A stretch of DNA of 64,000 bases from Vicugna pacos. Its lineage: Eukaryota; Chordata; Mammalia; Artiodactyla; Camelidae. This document shows, piece by piece, positions 1 through 10,500 of this stretch. The stretch is taken from contig NC_132995.1 in the NCBI RefSeq assembly GCF_048564905.1, positions 6,336,501 to 6,400,500 of the forward strand. Reading direction: 5' to 3'. The translations under genes and the position numbers were made by a program. The notes under the pieces were generated by a model, which ran no database searches, was not told the DNA's origin, and saw only the letters and a program-made list of their open reading frames with translations. Within the stretch, counting starts at the first letter, position 1; every line of letters starts with the position of its first letter.

Positions 1-890
1 TTTCTTCTGATTGCTGTGGCTAGGACTTCCAAAACGAGGTTGAATAAAAGTGGTGAGAGTAGACATCCTTGTTTTGTCCCTGATCTTAGAGGAAATGCTT
101 TCAGCTTTTCACCATTGAGAATATTAGCTGAGGGTTTGTCATATATGGCCTTTATTATGTTGAGGTACGTTCCGTCTATGCCCACTTTCTGGAGAGTTTT
201 GATCATAAATGGGTGTTGAACTTTATCAAAAGCTTTTTCTGCATCTATTGAGATGATCAAAAGTTTTTATTGTTCAACTTGTTGATGTAGTATAACTTCT
301 TTATCCAACCATCTGCCAATGAACATTTAGATTGTTTCTCGGCCTTGGCTATTGTAAATAGTGCTGCTGTGAACACTGGGGTGGGGAATTAGTTTTCTCC
401 AGATACATGCCCAAAAGTGAGATTGCTGGATCACATGGTAGGTTTATTTCTAGTTTTTTTTTAAGGAACCTCCATACTGTTTTCCATAGAGGCTGCACCA
501 AACTACATTCCCAGCAACAGTGTAGGAGGGCTCCCTTTTCTCCGCATCCTCTCCAGCATTTATGGTTCATGGACTTTTTAATGGTGGCCATTCTGATTAG
601 TGTAAGGTGATACCTCACTGTAGTTTTGATTTGCATTTCTCTCATAATTAGCGATACTGAGCATATTTCACATGCCTATCAGCCATTTGTTACGTCTTCA
701 TTGGAGAAATGTTTGTTTAGGTCTTCTGCTCACTTTTGGATTGGGTTTACGTTTTTGTTACAGAGTTGTATGAGCTGTTTTTATACTCTGGAAATTAAGC
801 CCTTGTCAGTTGCATCCTTTGGAAGTATTTTCTCCCATTCCGTAGGTTGTCTTTTCATTTTGTTTACAGAGGAAACTTGTATTTAGACAT
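1..890 (-). mobile_element. LINE-1 fragment (ORF2 and 3' end), antisense
   Basis: Read on the minus strand, 349-645 translates to the conserved C-terminal end of L1 ORF2 ([28 protein letters not shown]). Bases 1-300 are the antisense of the reverse-transcriptase region (the counterpart of FPLRSG..QGCPLSPLLFN). The two parts join abruptly near 300-330, so the middle of ORF2 is deleted. The copy is broken and non-functional. It is intergenic, between ALDH16A1 and the expected position of FLT3LG outside the window. Confidence 0.85.
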
Positions 891-1159
891 AGGGTCACTT
901 GGATAACCCAGGATATCTTATCTTGAGATCCTTAACTTAATTAAATCTGTGAAGACTTTTTCCAAATAAGGTCACCTTCATATGTTCCGTGGGTGAGGAT
1001 GTGGTCATATCTTTTGGGGGCCACCACTGAAACCACTGGTTCTCCCAAAGCTGTTGCTCACCTCTGGACCTTTGCACATGTTGCTTCCTTTACCAGGGAT
1101 GCTCTCCCCCAAACCACTTTTCTAACCTAATTAGATCCTCATCACCCTTCAAGACTCGA

Positions 1160-2772
1160 CACAACCGCTAATCATCAGGGAAATGCAAATTAGAATGACA
1201 ATGAGATATTGCCTCACATCTGTTAGGATGGCTATTATCAGAAAGGCAGAAATAAATGTTGGAGAGAGTGTGGAGAAAAGGGAACACTTATGCACTGTTA
1301 GTGGGAATATAAATTGGAACAGCCGCTATGGAAAAAGTTGTGCAGGTTCCTTAAAAAATAACAAATAGAACTACTTTGTGATCCAGCAATCCCACTTCTG
1401 AGTATTTATCCAAAGGAAATGAAATCAGGGTCTTAAAGAGTTATCTGCACTAGTTCACTGGAGCAGTCAGTATTCACAATAGCCAAGATATGGGAACAAC
1501 CTAAGTGTCCCTTGACAACTAGCTAAAGAAGACATAGTCTATATACACAATGGAATATTAGTCAGCCAGGAAAAGAATGAAATTCTGCCATTTGCAACAA
1601 CACAGATAAACCCAAGGGACATTATGGTAAGTGAAATTAGCCAAAGACAGAAACTGTATCATCTCACACATGTGAGAGAACCAGAGAGTAAAATGGTCAT
1701 TGCCAGCAGCTGGGGGGCAGGGGAACTGGAGAGATGTTGGTCAAAAAATACAAATTTTAGGTATAAGATGAGTAAGTTCTCCTCCTATACTGTTGGTGGG
1801 AATGTCAATTGGTGTAGCCATTATGGAGTTTCCTTAAAAAACTAAAAATAGAGTTATCCTATGACCCAGCAATCCCACTCCTGGGCATATATCCGAAGAA
1901 AACTCTAATTTGAAAAGACACATGCCCCTCAATGTTCACAGCAGACCTGTTTACAATAACCAAGGCATGGAAGCAACCTCAATGTCCATCGACAGATGAC
2001 TGGATAAAGATGTGGTATACATACACAAGGGAATACTCCTCAGCCATAGAAGAAAAATGAATGTTATTTGCAGCAACATGGATGGACCTAGAGATGATCA
2101 TATTGAGTGAAGTAAGTCAGACAAAGACAAATATCATATGATATCACTTATGTGTGGAATCTTTAAAAAGTGATACAAATTCTATTTATGAACCAAGTCA
2201 GACTCATGGACATAGAAAACAAACTATGGTTACCAAAGGGGAAAGGATGGGGAGGGATAAATTAGAGGCTGGGGATTAATCAACACACGTTACTATGTAT
2301 AAAAATAAGTAACAAGGACCTACTGTAGTAGCACAGGGAACTGTATTCAATTTCTTGTAATAACTTATAATGGAAAAGAATCTGAAAACAAAAAATATAT
2401 ATGTCTACGTATAGCTGAATCATTTTGCCATACACCTGAAACTAACATTGTAAATCAACTACACTTCAATAAAAATTTTTTAAAAAATGAGTAAGTTCTG
2501 AGAATCTAATGTACAGCATGGTGACTCTAGTTAACAATACCCTATTGTATACCTGGAAGTGGCTGAGAGGAGGTCTTCAGTGTTCTCACCATCAATGAAA
2601 AAGGTAAATATGTGAGGGGACGGATGTGATAATTAACTTGATTGCTATGATCATTTCACATTGCATATGCATATGAAATCACTGTATTGCACACCTTAGA
2701 AAATCAAATTGTAGAACTGAAATGCATACAATTTTTGCCAATCATACCTCCATAAAGCTGGGGGGAAAATTC
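1160..2772 (+). mobile_element. LINE-1 3' fragment, interrupted by a younger L1
   Basis: The segment begins in the ORF2 C-terminal region (residues like MQIRMTMRYCLTSVRMAIIR, from 1183). It continues through L1 3'UTR text to 1780, then resumes at 2487 and runs to an A-rich end near 2772 (..acctccataaagctgggggg). It is 5' truncated and heavily mutated. The interruption is the nested L1 described separately. Confidence 0.82.
1781..2486 (+). mobile_element. Nested LINE-1 3' end with 13-bp target-site duplication
   Basis: This is a second, younger L1 3' fragment. It starts in late ORF2 (actgttggtgggaatgtc), contains the 3'UTR phrases typical of artiodactyl L1s, and ends in an A/T-rich tail (aataaaaattttttaaaaaa). 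It is flanked by a perfect 13-bp direct repeat, ATGAGTAAGTTCT, at 1768-1780 and 2487-2499. That repeat is the signature of target-primed insertion into the older L1. Confidence 0.85.
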
Positions 2773-3044
2773 AGTGAAGATGACACCTTCTTTGGGAAGA
2801 TTCCTGCCACCTCTCTTGCTCTCACCTCACACACAGACACACACACATTCAAGTTCGGAAGGGTGTCTTTGGGCCCCCAGACTGCCCTGAGCTGCTTCTA
2901 CTGTTACACAATTCTACATGTCACCTGCAGTTATGTCTGTATGTCTTTCAACCAGATCTGAGCCTACCCCTCTTCTGCTCACAGACCTTCTATGGCTCCC
3001 TAGTGCCCTTGAGACAAATTCCCAGCCCCTGCCAATACATTGGT

Positions 3045-3180
3045 TTTTAGCTCAGTGAGACTCATTTCAGACTTCTGACCTCCAGAACTGTAAGACAACA
3101 CATCTGCATTGATTTATTTTAGCCACTAATTTTGTGGTACTTGTTACAGCACTGACTGGAAAGAATACACCTCTCACCTC
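3045..3180 (+). mobile_element. Possible MLT1-like (MaLR) LTR remnant
   Basis: The text around 'cagaactgtaagacaac' and 'gccactaattttgtggtacttgttacagc' resembles the 3' end of mammalian MaLR-type LTRs. It is an ancient, incomplete, broken solo fragment without internal sequence. The family assignment is from memory of the consensus and is tentative. Confidence 0.45.
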
Positions 3181-3659
3181 AGCACCTAGTAATAGCTCAC
3201 TCACAGCAGACACTCAATGGATTTTTATTGACCAACTGGATAGCTGTCTTGACTAGGAGCTCCTTTCCTTTGGCCAGAGATGATTGGACCAGAAGTGGAC
3301 ACCTGCCAGGCTGGCCAATGAGATTTCCCCTCCTGCAGATGTGGCGCTGAGTGTTCTCTGTGGTCTGGGGGTAGACAGACCTATTGCAGTTGGCTTTGGC
3401 TGCTTAAAGCAACAAGACTAATAGGAAAGGAGCCCATGGAATCTGGGAGGAAGTTATTAAACCACAGAGAGGAACTAGAACCTTCCAGGGACTTCCCTCT
3501 AACTCTTCATTCCTGTGTCTTTCCTGTCCAAAGGTCTAGAGATCCTGAGAGAAGTGATCTACTCTGCCTAGCTTTAGTCAAATACTAAAGGAGGCTGCCA
3601 TTCTCATTTTCCCTGGGACAAAAAAAATCAACCTCTAATTAACAGCATGTTTTGTGTAC

Positions 3660-3790
3660 ACATCACAGTCTACCCATGGAGGCTGGAACTATTAGCCCCA
3701 ATTTACAGATAAGGAAACTGAGGCTCAGAGTGGTTAAGAAGCTTTCCTAAAGGCACATGGCTAGGATTTGAATGAAGCAGACAGGTAGAT
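3660..3790 (-). mobile_element. MIR SINE remnant
   Basis: It carries the antisense MIR core: 'attagccccaatttacagataagg' followed by 'aaactgaggctcagag' and 'cctaaaggcacatggctagg'. It is an ancient tRNA-derived SINE fragment. Confidence 0.65.
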
Positions 3791-4430
3791 ATGAGACCCA
3801 AGAGATCATGTGGCCCACAGAGACAAGACTTGCCATGGCTCCTGTCTGCATTTGGGTTTCCAGGACCTGGGGCACCCAGCTGCGTGTCTTGCCCTGTCTT
3901 CTGTGCCTCTGTAGCCTTCCAGAAAATTCCCTTTTATCCTAAGCTAGCATGAGCGGTTTCCATGCATCAGAGAATTTTCAAACAGTGGTATGCTGGAGTG
4001 GTTTGGAGGAGCTGACTGTTAAAAACCCAGGAACGGTCAGCCTGTTCAATTAGCTGGAGTGTGAAACTGACATAGCGGGAGTGCTTACACCATGGACATT
4101 GGTCCAAGTTACTTACCAAGGCTTTTATTTTATTCCAGAGAGCTACTGTATTTTATTTTACACCTGCATAACCTGGATTCTGAGGCAATGCATAGGTAGA
4201 GGAAGCCAGGGAGCAGGAGCTGCCAGATAGAAAAGACCAGAAGAGACAAGAGTCCCTGTGGCCCTTTCCACAGCTTCTCAGTATCCCCTTTATCTGTTCC
4301 ACAAACACTCTTGTCTGGGAGCCAGCCCACAGGGCTGCTTAATCTCAGAACCAAAGATGGGCTTCAGCAGATCAGAAATTGCTATTTCCGATCCCGCTCC
4401 CCTCAGAAGCACAGCCAAGATTGGTCAGAG

Positions 4431-4436
4431 TTTATT
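4431..4436 (-). terminator. ALDH16A1 polyadenylation signal (AATAAA)
   Basis: The plus strand reads TTTATT, giving AATAAA on the gene strand, 103 bases past the stop codon. No other canonical signal lies closer to the stop, so the 3'UTR probably ends at about 4410-4420. Confidence 0.6.
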
Positions 4437-4538
4437 GGAGGGCATGGGAACCACAATAAGAGGAAAGTTCCAGACATCTGGCGTCGGTTGGGAGTGATCT
4501 CTCCTCCGTCCAAGATGGAGTGGAAGGCACTTGAGCAA

Positions 4539-7500
4539 TCAGTCCCCCATGGGCAGCCACAGGGCCTTGGTCCGTGCTGCCCGCAGCCCCAGCTCTGGGC
4601 CTGCCCCCTCGGCCTCCTGATCCCAGGCCCGCGGGCAGCCTCTGTTCACCCACACTGGCTTGAGGTTTCCTGCTGAGGCCCATTCCACAAACTGGGATCC
4701 CTGGCGTGGAGACACAGGGATCATTATTTCCACTGGCTTGGTTGCTAAGCAGCTGTTTCGTTGGCAACAAGGACTATCACTGAGGAGGGGCCTAAAGGCT
4801 TGACCTAGGCTCTGTGGCTAGAATGCTCAGCTCTTAGCAAGTAAACCTTCCAGATACTGAAGGAAACAAGGCTGACCTTTGTGGCTATGGAATTTCCTCC
4901 CTGTTAACGGCCCACATTCAAAGGAATGGGGCAAGGTTCTTGCTGACAAGTTCTCATCTGTTACCATCAGGCAGTTTAAGAGGGTGGACTGTGGGCTTCT
5001 GACTCTTGCTGCAGTGTGGTCCTTAGCAATTGGTTGTCCAATGTTAGGTCTTTGGGCTGGGCAGGATCTCTTGCCCTTGTGCTAAGGAGATCCTCTTCCT
5101 TAACAACTGGGCTCTAAAGGGGCAGGACCCAGAACCTGGTTGCTAAGGAGTAGCAACAGGGTTCTAAGGGAGTGCAGCCATGTTCCCAGAAAAGGAAGAG
5201 CTTGTTGGTGATGCTGAAGACACTGAAGATGGCAAAACAAAACGTACCTGCGCAGATCCAAAATACCACAAGGCCTGGATGTCCTGGTGCAAGGCCAGGC
5301 AGCGGGTCAGGTGGTCCCGATCCCCTGTCACCACATTCACCAGGCCTGCTGGCAACAAGGCGACCATGTCCTAGGGGATGGAAGGTGGGGATTATCCAGA
5401 GTTGGGAAGAGGAGAGTCAGAGACCCCTAGGGCACTGGGAGCAGGGTAAGGAGTGAGCATCTGGGGATTGGCCATGGGGGTCCCAGAAGGAAGGGGATGG
5501 GGTCATGACTGGTGAAGGCTCACAGTCTGGAGAGAATGGTCATTGGGTCTATGAGTAGCGAAGGCTCGGCTGCTGGGATGGGGTTTACCATGGTTACCAA
5601 GGGGATGGGGTGAGAGCTGAGCTCTTGCAGGCCTTTGGGCACCTTTTATCCATCTGCTGCCTGGAGGGCTGTGGGGAGCAGCAGCAGACAGGCAGGAAGG
5701 CAGGGGACTGTACCTGGCAGACCTCCAAAGCAGGGATGGGACAGGCCCCGCTGGGCACCAAGACCACAGTGTTGCCATGAGCCAGGGCGGGGGCCAGTAG
5801 AGACACCAAGGCCAGCAGGGGCCACTTGTCCGGGCACACAATAGCCAGCACGCCCAGTGGCTCCCGAAGCCGGAGCACAGGCCCTCTCAGCTCTGCTACC
5901 TGCAGGGACGGGGGGAGGTCAAGGACGGGGCAGAGGAGCCTGACTGCCCTCTTCTCACCTCCTCTATCACCTGCCCTTTTTCTCCTCTCATCCCCAACTT
6001 CGCTTCTCCATAGCAACTCCAATAATGACAACATAACCAGCTGATGGTTCAGGGCACAGACTCCAGAGCCAGATGCCGGGTTCAAGTCCCCGCTCTACCA
6101 TGGACTGGGTGACCTTGGGTGAGTTACTTAAACCCTCTGGGCCCCAGCTTCCCAATTTTAAAATAAGAACAATAATAGTGTCTACCTCAGAGATTTACTG
6201 TTAGGATAGAATGAGTTCATATGTGTAGCGGTCTCAGAACCTGGCCTATAGGTTTGTTTGCATGTGTGTTTTGAAGCTTAATTGACTATAACTGACAGTC
6301 AGTAAACTGCCCGCACTGTAAGGGGTATAGTCTCAGCCATTTTCATATATACATATATACACCTGTGAAGTCAATCACCACGATCAAGATAATGAACTCC
6401 ACCCCCCATTTCCTTGTGCCCTTTGATAATCCTTCCTTCCTGCCTCTGCTTGATCCCTCTGTGCTCAGATAACCACTGATCTGCTTTCTCTCTATACACC
6501 ACTGTGCATTTTCTACAGTTTTCTAGATACATTTTCTAGACTCATATAGTCTGTACTCTTTTATCTGGCTTCCTCCATGCAGCATAACCATTGCGAAATT
6601 CATCCATGCTGTAGCTCGTTCACTCTTGATTGCTGAGGAGGAGCCCACTGGAGGCATGTACCACAACTTATTTATCTGTTAACCTACTGAGGGACATTTG
6701 GATTGCTTTTTTTGCTGCTATGAATAATGTCGCTATGAACATTTGTGCATAAGTCTTTGTATGGATACGTGCATTCATTTCTTTTTGGCTAAAAACCTAG
6801 AAGTTAAATTTACTCAGATAAATACCTAGGAATTAGTATGGATCAGATACTAAGAGCATATTTAAGGGGAGAGGGTACAGCTCAAGCGGTAGAGTGCATG
6901 CTTAGCATGCATGAGGTCCTGCGTTCAATCCCCAGTACCTCCTTTAAAAATAAATAAATAAACCTAATTACCTCCTCCTGCCAAAAAATAAATAAATAAA
7001 AGAAAATACAATAAAATTTTTTTTAAACAGAGCATATTTAACTTAAAAAACTGCAAAATGTTTTCCCAAGTGGTTGTCCCCTAACGTTTCCCCCAGCAGG
7101 ATGTCAGAGTTCCAGTTCCTCTACATCTTTGGTGACACTTGCTATGGTCAGTCTTTTGAATTTCTGCCATTCTAATAGGTGCCTAGTGATATCTCAAGGT
7201 GGTTTGGACTTGCACTTCTCCAATGACTAATGACGTTGAGCATCTTTTCAAGTGCTTACTGGCCATCCATAGGCAAACATTTTTTTGAGCCCTCAGGCAT
7301 TAAGAGCTCAGCCCATTTAGTTTTCAACTCCCCAAGGTCAATACCATCATATAATTGCACATCATTTATGGAGGAGACCCAGGACAAATGACTAGCTGTC
7401 TTCCCCATTATCTTTCTATATCGCTCTCCCTGAGTGCACCTGTGCTGTCACCTGAGTCACTGAATCCTCAGGCTCTCTTCACTGGACCTACCATATTTCA

Positions 7501-10500
7501 TACCAGCCTCGGAAGGATGTGTAGTTGCGTGTTATAAATACAAGTGAAACAAAAATCACACCAAGCAATACCCTGTGCAATGCACTCTATATTTTCTGTC
7601 CTATTCTCTATCGTTAAAAAAACAAACAAAAAACCCCCACCACAACAGGGCTATGACCCACTAAGTTGATTTTATGGCCCAGGAATGGGTCCCTAACAAT
7701 AATCTGAAACACTACTCTATGAGGCGGGCTGGATGCTCATTATATAGAGGAGGAAATCGAGGTGCCGAGAGGTGAGACCACTTGGGCCTGGACACCTCCC
7801 AAGTCATTCCATAGTCCTTGTTCTGACCCCACTCCAGACTGCCCGCTCTGTCTGCCAGCCCACAGACCCTTCTCACCTGCAGGGTATGGCCCTGGGCCTG
7901 GACGCGGGCCCCCCACACCCGAAGCCGCCTCGCGCTCAACTCCACCTCTGCCTTGGCGACCTTGAGCTCCACTCCATGCCTCTCCAGCCTCGCCGCCAGG
8001 GTAGACCCTCGGCGTTCCAGCGCGGCTGCCAGGGCGCACAGCAGGGCTGCTCGGGCCCCTGGCGACTGGCCTACCCAGCTGCGGGCGGACGGTGCACAGT
8101 TGTGGTTGGCTTCTTCACCCTGATTCTTCCCAGGTATCTCACCTCTGCCCACAGCCCCTACCCTGCGTGTCCAGACCCCATGACCCATCTGCCCTGGGAG
8201 GAGAGTGAGGGGCCCGACCCACATCCCATCAGCCCTGGAAGCTCAGACTCCACAGCCCACCAGTTCTCAGGGTCCAGACCCCGCATTCCATTGGCCGAGC
8301 CCTGGGGTTTCAGATTCCCCTCTCTGATACCCCACGATCCCTGGGCTAGCTCATATGACCCACACACTTACCCAGGGGCAGCCTGGTGAGCAGCCTCGAC
8401 GGCACCTCGGATATCCTTGGCTCCGCCCTCAGCCACATAGCCGTGAAGATTGCCCTGCGAATCCCAGATGGGCCTGGAGCTCCGGGCCCCAGGCGCCTGG
8501 AAGCGGCCCCCGACAAAAAGCCCATAGGGGGGTGATGGGCTGGAGCAGGGTGAGGTGTGAGGGCGGGTCCTGGGCAGGGACTGCTCAGACCCCAGGCCAC
8601 ACCTCATTGGATGGACCCCTCCAATTCCCATGGGCCTCCGCGGGACCCAAACGCCTGGCCCCGTGAGTCTCTGGGGGAGGATGTACTTTCATTTAGCAGA
8701 GCTGAGGCTCTCACCAGGCCTGGCGGGTTGGGGTCAGGCCATAAGACCCATAATGCAATTCTCAGCGGGACTCAGGGACCCCTGGATGGCTCTGAAAAGC
8801 CTCCCTCCAGTCCACGGGATGGGGGGCGGAGCCTGCCACCACTTGCCCTCTTCCCCTCCACACACCAGGGATTCTGGGAGTTGTAGTCCCCAGAGCAGCT
8901 CACCTAGGCCCTGTTTCAGGCCCAGCTGGTAGGGTTGAAGGGACCACGAGGCCAAAGGTGTCGTAGTTCAGACTCTCAGAAAGGTAGGGCAGCCGGGCAG
9001 GGGTCCCTGAGGGCTGCAGGTACTCATACAGACCCTGTGGGAGGGATGGGGGCAAGAGGACATGAGACGTCCACAACGTGGCTGACGGCGTGGTGATGGG
9101 TGGGGAGGAGGTGCACTCACATCTGGGCCCCCGTGCCAAGAAGACCCGCTCTCCTTGCAGCCACCTGTGGGCACTGCTGCGTCTCTGAGGCCGTGGGCAT
9201 TGATCCAGACTGTGCCCACTCGGAGCCTGTGGGGACAGGACATCAGAGAGAAAAACAGAAACTGGAGGTAGGGAGAGGTGATTCAGAGAGGCTGGGATGG
9301 GGTGGAAGGAGAGACCCAGAGAGATGGGGAGACATCAAGAGAGAAGATGGGACTGTCCTGGCAGGCTGCCCCGTGTGCCAGTGGGTGTCAACTGACCCGT
9401 AGGCCAGCTCCAGTGCCTGCCCCAGTCTCTCGCTCCATACACTGGCACTGCCTCCTCGGGGTGTCCCGTTAGCCAATGCCAGTGCCTCCTTGGCTGTGCG
9501 GAATGGGGAGGCCACAACCAGAGGCCACGGCACCTGGAGGGGGTGACAAGGGAGCTCAGGTGGCCTGGCCAGCTCCTCCTCCGACACCCCACCCACTGTA
9601 GGTTCAGCCTACAGCAGTCGGCAACCCCCAGACCCAGTCCAAATGGTTCCCCCAGGGGCCTCTGTAGGTTTGGTGCAGCTGCCCACGTCTGGCTGAGGAT
9701 GGGAGGATGGAATAGGGTCTCTGGGACCCTGAGGGGTTCACCTCTGCCTGGGTACACGGGGAGGCTGGAAGCAGGTCAGAGACCAAGGTTGGGGGAAAGA
9801 ATGGGCTGTCTGAAGGCACACTGCCAGCCTGGAAGACCTGGGGAGAAAGAGAAATAGACCTCCAAGTCCACACCAGTCCTCTCCGCTTCAAGGACCCACG
9901 AGTCCTGGCCCCCCAGCCTCTCCCCCTTCAGACCCAGGAGTCAGATCTTGAGGTCCCTCCTCCCCGGCACCCCAGAGTCTGTGCCCCAGGCTCACCTGTG
10001 CACCCTGGCTCTGGGCCTCATGCACATAGTGCTGTGCCAGGTCATGTGCGGCAGCCCCCCGGGCCCCCATGTCCACGGCCCCGTCTAGCCCTCGGCCACC
10101 CCGAAGCCGTCCCATCCTCTCTTGGAGCCGCCTCATCGTCTCATCCCACACAGACTCTTGGATAAGAAGCCTGAGGCCCCCCTGTGAGGAAAAGGTGGGA
10201 GTCAGGGAGGGCAAAGACTGGGAGACATACAGGTACAGATCAGAGGAGGGTCAGGGAGAAGTGGCCGAGGACACTGGAGATGCTCTGAGGCCCCAAAACC
10301 CAGGCAGGATGTGGATTTACAGAAAGGTGGTGGTGGAGAGTGGAGAGAGAGGTGGGGAAACTAGGATGTGGACGCTCAGAAAAGTGAAGGGATTCCTAAT
10401 GAACAAGAGACACAGAGCCCCTGACTAGGCAAGGCCAGGAGAGCGGGGAACGTGGAGATTCCGAAATTTGAGGGGATGAGGAGTCCTACACATGCAGTGG

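Larger units (their letters stand above)
2773..4430. other. Intergenic stretch downstream of ALDH16A1, old repeats only
   Basis: I see no gene here. 2940-3040 resembles L2 text, 3045-3180 resembles the end of an MLT-type LTR, and 3660-3790 is a MIR in minus orientation (antisense tail 'ccaatttacagataaggaaactgaggctcagag'-like text). The remainder is unclassified. It leads into the 3'UTR of ALDH16A1. Confidence 0.6.
5900..7876 (-). other. ALDH16A1 intron 14, filled with MIR, L1 and a camelid SINE
   Basis: This nearly 2-kb intron has no coding potential. From left to right it holds a MIR, an antisense L1 split by a Vic-type SINE, and unclassified AT-rich sequence with a short A/C run near 7618-7645. 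Confidence 0.7.

Noticed and set aside
1-4430. FLT3LG coding exons
   Set aside because: Human gene order predicts FLT3LG on this side, but no helical cytokine sequence was found; the stretch is LINEs, MIR and ALDH16A1 3'UTR.
5594-6085. A 163-aa frame longer than ALDH16A1 exon 15
   Set aside because: The part before the acceptor at 5900 is intron and MIR sequence; only 5714-5899 is conserved and in phase.
6866-6945. A possible tRNA gene
   Set aside because: The A and B boxes belong to a tRNA-derived SINE with an A-rich tail and target-site duplication; no cloverleaf is kept.
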